Assembly (NCBI GenBank): GCA_900554495.1
Contig: USHR01000039.1
Coordinates: forward strand, 1 to 12,907
Source of the DNA: an uncultured Collinsella sp.
GTDB taxonomy: Bacteria > Actinomycetota > Coriobacteriia > Coriobacteriales > Coriobacteriaceae
DNA: 12,907 bases
Direction of reading: 5' to 3'
This document shows, piece by piece, positions 1 through 6,740 of this stretch. The notes below the pieces were generated by a model. It made no database searches. It was given only the letters and a program-made list of their open reading frames with translations, and was not told the DNA's origin. The translations under genes and the position numbers were made by a program. Each line of letters opens with the position of its first letter. Position 1 is the first letter of the stretch.

Positions 1-94
1 CCGTTGCCGCGCCCCGCAGTGCCCGCTTCCCCCGAGAACAATTATCAGTGCAGGTTACAGACTTGTACTTTAGTGACGTGGTCGGTGATTCGAC

Positions 95-123
95 AAAAGT
101 CTACTCACTTAGTTTTGAGAGAC
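95..123 (-). terminator. Weak terminator-like hairpin downstream of the antiporter gene
   Basis: Read on the minus strand, GTCTCTCA and TGAGTAGAC pair as an 8-bp stem with one bulged base around an 8-nt loop, followed directly by TTTT. It lies about 80 nt past the antiporter stop codon, so it could end that transcript. The stem is AT-rich and short, so this is tentative. The rest of bases 1-202 shows no coding region; a small CCCC-AGCC-GGGG hairpin lies at 144-155. Confidence 0.35.
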
Positions 124-202
124 GCTAATTGTCCGCAACGAGACCCCAGCCGGGGCGATTGATGCTCAAATGTAGCCAATTCGGGACGGCTATCCCTGGC
201 CG

Positions 203-1804
203 CTACGACGCCAGGGTGGCGATGACGGCTTCGTCGCCGGCGTATATGAGGGTGTTGCCGTCGGGGATGATCGTTTGACCTTCGCGCTTGAGCATCACGA
301 CGATAAAGGGGCGCTTGCCCTGCGGCACATCGCGCAGGCGCTGGCCGGCCAGGCGGCCGTGGGGTGTCACGGTGATCTCGCGCAGCGTAACCTCGGCACG
401 CTCTTCAAACGTCGGCGCGGCCATAACCAGAAGGTCGCCTTCTTCAATTACGGTATCACCATTGGGCAGCACGGGGTGTGCGCCGTCGCGCAGCACCAGG
501 ACCACCAGCATATCCGTCGCGCTGCCAATATCGGCGAGCGAGCGACCGGCAAACGGATGGCCCGCGCCCACCTTGAGTTTGACAAATGACATGCCGTCCT
601 CGTCGCGGTAATCGTTAAAGGTGCGGCGCACGTCGCCTTCCGCATCGATCATATCGAGTTTCTTCGCCACCGCCGGCAGCAGCGAGCCCTGCACCACAAT
701 GCTCGACACGGCAATCACAAACACCAGGTCAAACAGGTCGTGACCGCCGGGAACACCGGTCACCACGGCAAAGAGGCTAAAGACGACCGAAGCCGCGCCG
801 CGCAGGCCCGCCCAGCTTACGAGCGCAACCTGGCGGGGGTTCGTCTTAAAGGGCGCCAGTAGCATGCCAATGGCAATGGGGCGGCTCACAAAGAGCATAA
901 ACGCCATGAGTGCCAGGCCCGGCAGCAGCATTTGCGGCAGGCGGGCGGGCGTCACGAGCAGGCCGAGCAAAAAGAAGATAGTCATCTCGGCCATCTCGGT
1001 GAGGGTGTCGAAGAAGTGCGCCAGCTCGACCTTGCCGGTGATGTCGCTCGCACCCAGCACAATGCCTGCCAGGTATACGGCCAAAAAGCCGTTGCCGCCC
1101 AGATAGCTCGGCAGTGCGTAGGCGACGATGGCCACGGCGAACAAGAAGATGGTCTGCGCACCCTCGGCTGTTGCCTGCGCGCGTTCGATCAGGCGGCTGG
1201 ATGTCCAGCCGATGGCAAGGCCCAGGCCCACGCCCAGGATGATCTGCTTGGCCAGCAGCACGGGGATGTTAACGTCGCCGCCCGCCGCGAGGGTCGCGAG
1301 CACCGCGGTGAGCATGTAGGCGACGGGGTCGTTGGAGCCCGATTCGACCTCGAGCAGCGAGTCGGTGCCACCTCTCAGCGACAGGCTGTGCTCGCGCAGC
1401 ACGCTAAAGACGCTCGCCGCGTCGGTGGATGCCACGACCGATCCCAGCAGTAGACCGCCGATCCAGTCGAAGCCCAGTACGAAGTGGGCGAACACGCCGG
1501 TGATGCCTGCGGTGATGACGACGCCGAGCGTGCTCAGCAGCACCGCGGGCACGGCGACAGGTTTGGCACGGTCGATGTTGGTGTTAAAGCCGCCGTAGAA
1601 CATGATGAACAGCAGTGCCGTGCTGCAGACGGTTTCGGTGAGCGCGTAGTCGCTAAAGTCGATGTGCGCCGGACCGTTGACGCCCAGCAGCATGCCCAGC
1701 GCGATAAAGATGAGCAGGGTGGGGAAGGGAAGCTTTTTGCCGACGGGTTTGATGGTCAGGCACAGAATAATGACGAGGCCGACAAAGAGAAGGATCTGGT
1801 TCAT
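203..1804 (-). CDS. nhaP2: NhaP2-like potassium/proton (cation/proton) antiporter with two C-terminal RCK_C domains
   Basis: A 533-residue integral membrane protein of the CPA1 family, which exchanges K+ or Na+ for H+ across the cytoplasmic membrane. Residues 1-385 form the multi-pass exchanger domain. The family signatures are visible: STDAAS near 126-131, ESGSNDP at 154-160 (the ion-binding Asn-Asp pair) and GLRGA at 333-337. The cytoplasmic tail holds two tandem RCK_C (TrkA_C-like) modules at about 405-470 and 474-533, both with the conserved D/E-GD pattern (EEGDLLV and YAGDEAV). Exchanger plus RCK_C is the NhaP2/CvrA layout, so K+/H+ exchange gated by a ligand is the likely role. This is family inference; the ion cannot be read from the sequence. 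The ATG start has an AGGAG 12 nt upstream, which is a long spacing, but the hydrophobic N-terminus begins right there. The gene is divergent from the phosphatase gene at 2130. Confidence 0.9.
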   Translation of the reverse strand: MNQILLFVGLVIILCLTIKPVGKKLPFPTLLIFIALGMLLGVNGPAHIDFSDYALTETVCSTALLFIMFYGGFNTNIDRAKPVAVPAVLLSTLGVVITAGITGVFAHFVLGFDWIGGLLLGSVVASTDAASVFSVLREHSLSLRGGTDSLLEVESGSNDPVAYMLTAVLATLAAGGDVNIPVLLAKQIILGVGLGLAIGWTSSRLIERAQATAEGAQTIFLFAVAIVAYALPSYLGGNGFLAVYLAGIVLGASDITGKVELAHFFDTLTEMAEMTIFFLLGLLVTPARLPQMLLPGLALMAFMLFVSRPIAIGMLLAPFKTNPRQVALVSWAGLRGAASVVFSLFAVVTGVPGGHDLFDLVFVIAVSSIVVQGSLLPAVAKKLDMIDAEGDVRRTFNDYRDEDGMSFVKLKVGAGHPFAGRSLADIGSATDMLVVLVLRDGAHPVLPNGDTVIEEGDLLVMAAPTFEERAEVTLREITVTPHGRLAGQRLRDVPQGKRPFIVVMLKREGQTIIPDGNTLIYAGDEAVIATLAS

Positions 1805-2025
1805 GGATAGTGTCCGCTCCTGGGTGGTTGGCGTGGCACGGTCAGTTGTCTGCGGTTATTTGTACCCAAAGGTGGTGGGCTTATGGGGGCGGATTGCGGA
1901 CATGCGCATTTTCGACACGAGGCTGCGACGCGAGCGTCGCTGGTCGGGGCGCTGGGCCAGGCGGCGTGGCGTGAGCGGTGCGGGTTGATAGGCATGCGCT
2001 GGCGACCGTTGACGGTATGCAACCC

Positions 2026-2054
2026 TTTCCAGCTTTATTGCAACGGAGTACAAT
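2026..2054 (+). promoter_or_regulatory. Putative sigma-70 type promoter of the phosphatase gene
   Basis: A -10 box TACAAT (2049-2054) lies exactly 17 nt after TTTCCA (2026-2031), a 4/6 match to the -35 consensus. Transcription would start near 2061, giving a leader of about 70 nt before the ATG at 2130. Confidence 0.5.
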
Positions 2055-2065
2055 GGGTAACGTTT

Positions 2066-2082
2066 AAGTTCAACTTGAAGTT
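2066..2082. promoter_or_regulatory. Overlapping short palindromes at the expected transcription start
   Basis: Within 17 bases three odd-centred palindromes overlap: AAGTT-C-AACTT (2066-2076), TTCAA-C-TTGAA (2069-2079) and AACTT-G-AAGTT (2072-2082). They lie just after the putative TACAAT box, where a repressor would block transcription of the phosphatase gene. No regulator is encoded next door, so function is inference. Confidence 0.3.
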
Positions 2083-2129
2083 TTAGTTGCGACTCCGGGC
2101 TTCGGCCGCAATGTAAAGAGAGGCGTTCC

Positions 2130-2969
2130 ATGGCGATCTATGTGACATCCGATGCTCACGGGCACGTGCGTGCGCTTGACGAGGCCCTTTCCAAGATTTC
2201 GCTGGCATCCGACGATACGCTGTACGTGCTGGGGGACATGATCGATCGCGGGCCCGATCCGGTTGGCGTTATTAAGCTCGTGCGCTCGCTACCCAACGCT
2301 CGCGTGCTCAAGGGCAACCACGAGCAGATCATGCTCGATGCCATCATTGGCCAAGACCCGCTCGATGCCGAGACCTGGGATATCAACGGCGGTTGGACTA
2401 CCCGTCAGCAGCTCAACGATATGGAATTTGAGGCGTACGAGGAGCTCGTGCGTTGGATGGCGACGCTGCCGCTCTACGCGGTGGCCGAGACTGACGAGCG
2501 TCCGTACCTGCTGGTACATGCCGGCATCCAGACCGAGGCGGCCCGGGCGTTTTTGCTTGAACATGGGGTTGATTGTGCCGATGGTGCGGGGGCGGTGGAT
2601 GCCGATCGCGAGCTACTTCAGCAGATGCTTGCGGTACAGTCGTCCGATGACCTGCTGTGGATTCGCCATGGCTATTGGGATGCGCCGACGGGGTTGCTTT
2701 CTGCCGAGGGCAAGGGTCCGGTTGTGGTGAGCGGCCACACGCCCACGGTGTCGCTCGGGCGTTATTGCGAGGTGGGCGGTCTGGCGGGGCTCGATGAGGA
2801 GTCGGGCCGCGGGCAGATTGTGCGGCTGGGCGGTGAGGATACCGCTGGCGTGCCCGATCGCATCGACATCGACTGCGCCGCCGCCACGGGCTCCGAGTTC
2901 GGCCGCGTCGGGATCCTGCGCCTGGACGACGGGGCCGAGTTCTACGCGAATATTCTTCCTGGCGAATAA
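2130..2969 (+). CDS. PPP-family metallophosphoesterase (bacterial serine/threonine protein phosphatase type)
   Basis: A soluble 279-residue protein with the full metal-binding signature of the PPP phosphatases: SDAHGH at 7-12, GDMIDRGPD at 35-43, GNHE at 62-65, LVHAG at 128-132 and SGHTPT at 201-206. These Asp, His and Asn residues bind the two-metal centre that hydrolyses phosphoester bonds. The C-terminal stretch from about 244 (DRIDIDCAAATG, then a short Leu-rich strand pair) is also typical. The family includes PrpA/PrpB-like protein phosphatases and the related diadenosine tetraphosphatases. The substrate cannot be told from sequence. The ATG is preceded by AGAGAGG with 6-nt spacing. It stands alone between a divergent and a convergent neighbour, so it is probably monocistronic. 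No kinase partner is in the window. Confidence 0.88.
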   Translation: MAIYVTSDAHGHVRALDEALSKISLASDDTLYVLGDMIDRGPDPVGVIKLVRSLPNARVLKGNHEQIMLDAIIGQDPLDAETWDINGGWTTRQQLNDMEFEAYEELVRWMATLPLYAVAETDERPYLLVHAGIQTEAARAFLLEHGVDCADGAGAVDADRELLQQMLAVQSSDDLLWIRHGYWDAPTGLLSAEGKGPVVVSGHTPTVSLGRYCEVGGLAGLDEESGRGQIVRLGGEDTAGVPDRIDIDCAAATGSEFGRVGILRLDDGAEFYANILPGE

Positions 2970-2976
2970 CCTTGTT

Positions 2977-2998
2977 CCGCCGTTCTACCGAACGGCGG
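2977..2998 (+). terminator. GC-rich hairpin after the phosphatase gene
   Basis: A perfect 9-bp stem (CCGCCGTTC with GAACGGCGG) closes a TACC tetraloop 8 nt after the stop codon. No T-run follows, so it is not a canonical intrinsic terminator. It may still end or stabilise the mRNA 3' end. Confidence 0.45.
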
Positions 2999-3020
2999 TC
3001 ACGTTGACGCTGCGCAGCCC

Positions 3021-3106
3021 CGAAGCACCCCATCTTGTCGCTTAAACCGTCGCTCGCGTACAGAAGTACGCGTCGCTCCTCTTTCGCGCCAACCTGGGGC
3101 ACTTCG
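3021..3106. repeat. Structured convergent intergenic block, possible dispersed repeat
   Basis: Outer arms CGAAGCACCCC (3021-3031) and GGGGCACTTCG (3096-3106) pair except for a 2x2 internal loop. They enclose a 7-bp hairpin CGCGTAC-AGAA-GTACGCG (3055-3072) flanked by two copies of CGTCGCTC. It sits between the convergent phosphatase and flippase genes. The layout resembles intergenic repeat elements, but only one copy is present in this window. Confidence 0.35.
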
Positions 3107-3164
3107 AGACTGCTCGCTGTCGGTGCCAAAACATCGACGTTTCTTTTCTTCAAATTGATTCGAA

Positions 3165-4739
3165 TTAGGCGCCGTATGGGTTGCGGTCGCGTTCGATGCG
3201 TTGGCGGATGTGGGCGTACTCGATAATCAGCAGCACCAGGAGTAGGGCCATGATGGCCAGGTAGCTCACCACGGCGCCCATCAGACCCTGCAGCTTAATC
3301 AGGATCACTGGTAGCACCACGCTTACGGCGAAGCAGATTAGGTAGATCTTGGTGACGTCGCCGGCATGGCGCAACACCGTGATGATGGCGTAGATAAAGT
3401 CTATTGCCGCGGTGATGCCGCCGGCGACAACCATTAGCAGCGCCAGCGTGCGGTAGCGCTCAAAGTTAAGGCCGTACATAAAGCTCATGATGGGGATGCC
3501 GGGACCTGCCATAAATGCGGCGCACGCTCCGGTAATGACCACGATCAGCGCCATAACGGCAACAATAATCAGGTCAAAGCGGCGACGCTTGCGCGGATTC
3601 GCCCAAATGCTCGACAGACGCAGGAGCTGCGGTTTATAGATAAATCCAATGCTCAATAAAATAGCCTGCGCCGGAAAGAATAGGGCATTAAAGTACAGCT
3701 GATACTTGTAGGCCAGCGTGCCTTCCATCACGAACTTGGGCATGCTCTCGATAAGGTTGAACAGGAACAGCGCACCAAAGAGCGGGGCGCACTGGACAAA
3801 CAGGTGGCCGACCTCGCGCAGGCTCACGCGGCGCGATTTTTCGGTTTCGAGTAGGGCGAGCGGGGCGGTGACCAGCACGAGCGAGGCAATCGCGGCGACA
3901 CCCATGGCCATGGCCGCGATAGGCATGCTGCGCGTAAGGAACAGTGCCACGCTAAAGACCGCGATGACGCCGGCGGAACGCAGCGTTTGACTCATGCCGG
4001 CCAAATAGAGCTTGTCGGCCTGCTGCAGGCGGCCCTCGTACACGTCGGCGATGCCGTCGATCACCTTATACAGGTAGACGCCCAGGCCAATCGTGGCCAT
4101 CTGCGCGTCATAGCCGCGGGCGCTGCTGTATACCAGTCCGCATGCCAGCGCGAGCGCTCCGCAGAGCCAGCGGTTGAGCTGGTAGGAGGCGAAGGAGGTT
4201 TTTTCGTCGATGTCCGAGACCTGAAAGTTGCGCACGCCGTAGTTGCACGCGATCATGATGAGCGTGCCGGTGACAAAGGCGATGGAGAACTTGCCGGCCT
4301 CCTCGGCGCCCACGAGCTGCGTCGACACAATGGTGAGCAGAGGAAACGCCATGCCCCATACGGCGGTGCCCAGGGTATTCCAAAGGTAGTCGCGACGGGT
4401 GGCGTGATCTTCGTACTCGGCTTCTTGCGTGGAGAAGCCGCCGCCGTAGACGGCTCCGAGTAGGCGGTTCCACCAGGCATTGGCCATGCGGTGGATGGGG
4501 CTGGGTTGGCGATCGCGCTCGCGGCGACGGCGTGCGGCCTGGCTGCTGTCGGGGCCGCCGGCGTTACGCTGGCTTAGCTCTTGGATGCGCGCGAGCTCCT
4601 CGGCGGTGTGCGATGCGGGGAACAGGCCGTTCTCGATGCGTCCGCCCTGTCCGTGCGCCCCGCCCGATACGGTGGGGTTGGCGACGCCATTGCGGCGGGC
4701 GATGGCGCGGCGGATGCTATCGAGGGGCGTGATGCTCAA
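3165..4739 (-). CDS. Polysaccharide (Wzx/MATE-like) flippase-type membrane protein
   Basis: A 524-residue protein with about 12 hydrophobic segments between residues 120 and 510, arranged like the oligosaccharide flippases (MOP superfamily) that move lipid-linked sugars across the cytoplasmic membrane. Unlike a typical Wzx, which starts at its first TM helix, it has a hydrophilic, charged N-terminal region of about 115 residues including a basic run RRRRERDR (70-77). It ends in a short basic tail. The start is TTG at 4737-4739: AAAGGA lies 6 nt upstream on the minus strand, and the in-frame extension further upstream is antisense to the lactate permease and has no family character. Family assignment rests on overall topology and residue style, not on a strict motif. 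No glycosyltransferase genes are next to it, so its substrate is unknown. Confidence 0.72.
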   Translation of the reverse strand: MSITPLDSIRRAIARRNGVANPTVSGGAHGQGGRIENGLFPASHTAEELARIQELSQRNAGGPDSSQAARRRRERDRQPSPIHRMANAWWNRLLGAVYGGGFSTQEAEYEDHATRRDYLWNTLGTAVWGMAFPLLTIVSTQLVGAEEAGKFSIAFVTGTLIMIACNYGVRNFQVSDIDEKTSFASYQLNRWLCGALALACGLVYSSARGYDAQMATIGLGVYLYKVIDGIADVYEGRLQQADKLYLAGMSQTLRSAGVIAVFSVALFLTRSMPIAAMAMGVAAIASLVLVTAPLALLETEKSRRVSLREVGHLFVQCAPLFGALFLFNLIESMPKFVMEGTLAYKYQLYFNALFFPAQAILLSIGFIYKPQLLRLSSIWANPRKRRRFDLIIVAVMALIVVITGACAAFMAGPGIPIMSFMYGLNFERYRTLALLMVVAGGITAAIDFIYAIITVLRHAGDVTKIYLICFAVSVVLPVILIKLQGLMGAVVSYLAIMALLLVLLIIEYAHIRQRIERDRNPYGA

Positions 4740-4745
4740 GGCGAT

Positions 4746-4772
4746 TCCTTTCTCTTGCTGCGCTCTAGTATA
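4746..4772 (-). promoter_or_regulatory. Ribosome binding site and -10 box for the flippase gene
   Basis: On the minus strand AAAGGA (4746-4751) sits 6 nt before the TTG start and decides it. Further upstream TATACT (4767-4772) is a good -10 match, but there is no convincing -35 at 16-18 nt. The transcription start would be about 20 nt before the start codon. Confidence 0.45.
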
Positions 4773-4797
4773 GTCGCGGTGGCGTCCATTCGTGTTT

Positions 4798-4814
4798 TTG
4801 AACAGGTTGTTCAA
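4798..4814. promoter_or_regulatory. Operator-like inverted repeat between flippase and lactate permease
   Basis: TTGAAC-AGGTT-GTTCAA is a perfect 6-bp inverted repeat with a 5-nt centre, in the 178-bp divergent region. It lies upstream of the minus-strand TATACT box and about 100 nt before the permease ATG. A dimeric regulator bound here could control either gene. No regulator for it is visible nearby. Confidence 0.4.
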
Positions 4815-4917
4815 TAATTTCGGCGGGCGGATGTAATTTGTCGGTAAACGTGCGGTATCCTTTTGAAGTTTTGTGACCCCCCGATGCCGCTTGCGCGGTA
4901 CCAAGGAGTTTTTACCC

Positions 4918-6489
4918 ATGGATGTCGCTGCGTTTTTGCTGGCTCTTGTGCCGATCATCTGGCTCGTCGTGATGCTGCTGTGCTTTAAATGGCCGGCTTG
5001 GAAGGCCGCCATTGGCTCGTTTGCCCTTTCGTGCGTGCTCGCCTTTGCGTGGTGGCATCTGCCGGCGGCACAGATAGCCACGGCCTCGCTCGAGGGCTTT
5101 TTGATGGCCCTGTGGCCCATCGTGCTCGTGATTATCGCCGCGGTGTTCACGTATAACCTGTGTGTGCGCACGGGCGCCATGGACGTGATCGGCAGCATGA
5201 TTACCTCCATCAGCAGCGACCGCCGTCTGTTGGCGCTGCTCGTGGCCTGGTGCTTCGGTGGCTTTATGGAGGGCATGGCTGGCTTTGGCACTGCCGTTGC
5301 CATTCCCGCCGGCATGCTCGCGGGCCTTGGTTTTGAGGCCGTGCCTGCCGTGCTGATCTGCCTGCTGGCCAACGGCGTGCCCACGCCCTACGGCTCCATT
5401 GGCATCCCCACGGTGTCCGTTGCCGACCTGGTGGGTCTGGATTCCCTGCGCCTGGCGACCGTTCAGCTGGTGCAGCTCGCGCCCTTCTTTGTGGCGATGC
5501 CGCTGCTTATTGTGCTGGTTGCGGGTCGTGTTGCCGATGACCAGGGCAATGTTGCGAGCGTGAGCGAGCGCCTGCACGGCGTAGCCGGCGTGGCACTGCT
5601 TTCCGGCGTGTCCTTTGTAGGTGCGGCCCTGGTCGTTGCCATGTTTGTGGGTTCCGAGCTGGCCGTGGTCGTGGGCTCCATCGTGTCACTCGCGCTGACT
5701 GCCGCGCTTGCCATGCGCGCCGAGAAGTCCGGTCACCTGGACGCGCGCTTCCATATGAATATCGAGGCCGGCGAACAGCTCACCGTTAAGTCGGCGCTTT
5801 CTGCCTGGTCGTGCTTCATCCTGATTTTTGTGCTGCTGCTGGGTACCTCCAACCTGGTTCCCGTCGTGCACGCCGCGCTCGCGCCGTTTGCGAGCCACGT
5901 GCAGGTGTATTGCGGTAAGAATCCCGGTACGCTTACGTTTTCGTGGATCAACACGCCAGGCGTCTGGATTTTCCTTGCGGCGTTTGTCGGCGGTGCCATT
6001 CAGGGCGCTTCGCCGCGCATGATGGGCGAGGTGCTGACCGCGACGGTGAAGCAGATGATGCCGACGGTGATCACGATGCTTTCGGTACTGGGCTGCGCCA
6101 AGGTGATGGGCTATGCCGGCATGATTTCGTCGATCAGTGCGTTTTGCATTGCGGTCGCCGGTGGACTGTACCCGATTCTGGCCCCGTGGATCGGTGCCGT
6201 CGGTGCGTTCGTGACCGGTTCGGGCACGTCCTCGGGCATGCTGTTTGGTCCCATTCAGAGCCAGGCCGCTTCGGCGCTGGGTGTGAGTGACTACTGGATG
6301 GTCGCGCTGAACGCCCTGGGTGTCGCCGCCGGTAAGATGATTTCGCCGCAGACCCTCGCCATTGGCCTTGCCGCCGTTCACGTGCGCGGTAAGGACGCCG
6401 AGCTTCTGGGCGCGGTGCTGCCCTACGCCGCCGGCATGCTGGTCCTCATGAGCGCCATTGCCATGCTCGGCCAAGGCCTGTCGCTGTAG
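4918..6489 (+). CDS. lctP: L-lactate permease (LctP/LldP family)
   Basis: A 523-residue, almost wholly hydrophobic membrane protein of the lactate permease family, which moves lactate (or glycolate) with H+ across the cytoplasmic membrane. The most conserved family region is intact: GGFMEGMAGFGTAVAIPAG at 114-132, followed by GVPTPYGSIGIPT at 153-165. Late motifs such as TGSGTSSGMLFGP and GVAAGKMISPQ are also present. Length is slightly under the usual 530-560. The ATG at 4918 was chosen because AAGGAG (4903-4908) lies 9 nt upstream; the in-frame GTG at 4873 would add 15 residues with no family character and no ribosome site. In a fermenter the protein could export lactate or take it up. The neighbouring pckA points to metabolism of the same C3/C4 acids, but a terminator-like block separates them. 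Confidence 0.93.
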   Translation: MDVAAFLLALVPIIWLVVMLLCFKWPAWKAAIGSFALSCVLAFAWWHLPAAQIATASLEGFLMALWPIVLVIIAAVFTYNLCVRTGAMDVIGSMITSISSDRRLLALLVAWCFGGFMEGMAGFGTAVAIPAGMLAGLGFEAVPAVLICLLANGVPTPYGSIGIPTVSVADLVGLDSLRLATVQLVQLAPFFVAMPLLIVLVAGRVADDQGNVASVSERLHGVAGVALLSGVSFVGAALVVAMFVGSELAVVVGSIVSLALTAALAMRAEKSGHLDARFHMNIEAGEQLTVKSALSAWSCFILIFVLLLGTSNLVPVVHAALAPFASHVQVYCGKNPGTLTFSWINTPGVWIFLAAFVGGAIQGASPRMMGEVLTATVKQMMPTVITMLSVLGCAKVMGYAGMISSISAFCIAVAGGLYPILAPWIGAVGAFVTGSGTSSGMLFGPIQSQAASALGVSDYWMVALNALGVAAGKMISPQTLAIGLAAVHVRGKDAELLGAVLPYAAGMLVLMSAIAMLGQGLSL

Positions 6490-6520
6490 CCGGCACTTTG
6501 GGAACGTCCCTAAGTGCCGG
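6490..6520 (+). terminator. Hairpin 1 after lactate permease, probable terminator
   Basis: It begins on the base after the permease stop codon. CCGGCACTT pairs with AAGTGCCGG, and inside this GGGA pairs with TCCC around ACG, with one T-T mismatch between the two stems. A 31-nt near-perfect hairpin this close to a stop is probably a transcript end, though no T-run follows. Confidence 0.5.
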
Positions 6521-6524
6521 CAGC

Positions 6525-6601
6525 TGGGGACACTCCTTGGCTGTTGCCTGTTCAAGAGTGTCCCCAACGACTGGTCATTTAAGAACGTCCCCAATGACTA
6601 G
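6525..6601. repeat. Hairpins 2 and 3 with GGGGACA/GTCCCC cores
   Basis: Hairpin 2 pairs TGGGGACACTC (6525-6535) with GAGTGTCCCCA (6556-6566), a perfect 11-bp stem. Hairpin 3 pairs CTGGTCATT (6571-6579) with AATGACTAG (6593-6601), 9 bp with one G-T wobble and GTCCCC in the loop. The text GAACGTCCC occurs in both hairpins 1 and 3. This looks like a compound intergenic repeat rather than a single terminator. Confidence 0.5.
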
Positions 6602-6650
6602 GCCGCTTGCGTGCGATTTTTGACCGTTGGGCGGGCGCTTCGCCGTTGCC

Positions 6651-6666
6651 GCAAAAACGTTTTTGC
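6651..6666. promoter_or_regulatory. Perfect 16-bp palindrome upstream of pckA
   Basis: GCAAAAACGTTTTTGC is its own reverse complement. The central CG flanked by A and T runs resembles operators of LacI/GalR-family regulators, including CcpA- and PurR-type sites. It lies 75 nt before the pckA ATG, just before a TACAAC (6675-6680) that could be a -10 box. The regulator is not in this window. Confidence 0.45.
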
Positions 6667-6683
6667 ATATCGGGTACAACGGG

Positions 6684-6699
6684 CTTTACGTGAGTAAAG
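6684..6699. promoter_or_regulatory. Second inverted repeat in the pckA leader
   Basis: CTTTAC-GTGA-GTAAAG is a perfect 6-bp inverted repeat with a 4-nt centre, 17 nt after the preceding palindrome and 41 nt before the ATG. It could be an operator or a small leader hairpin. Confidence 0.35.
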
Positions 6700-6740
6700 T
6701 GCGCGCCGCGTCCACGTGTCGCGCTTTTAAAGGAGGCCCC

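Larger units (their letters stand above)
1805..2129. other. Divergent intergenic region between antiporter and phosphatase genes
   Basis: These 325 bases hold no convincing gene. They carry a perfect inverted repeat, GCGACGC-GA-GCGTCGC, at 1925-1940, which may be an operator or small hairpin. The right end has the promoter and overlapping palindromes described separately. I found no clear -10/-35 pair for the antiporter on the minus strand. Confidence 0.6.

Noticed and set aside
932..1453. 173-residue plus-strand frame opposite the antiporter
   Set aside because: Antisense shadow with polar, motif-free sequence over a clear membrane protein.
4740..5384. In-frame upstream extension of the flippase frame to a 739-residue protein
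   Set aside because: The extra 215 residues are antisense to the lactate permease, low in complexity and lack family character. The TTG at 4739 has a good ribosome site.
5686..6594. 302-residue minus-strand frame opposite the lactate permease
   Set aside because: Antisense shadow that even starts inside the intergenic hairpins; no ribosome site or family similarity seen.
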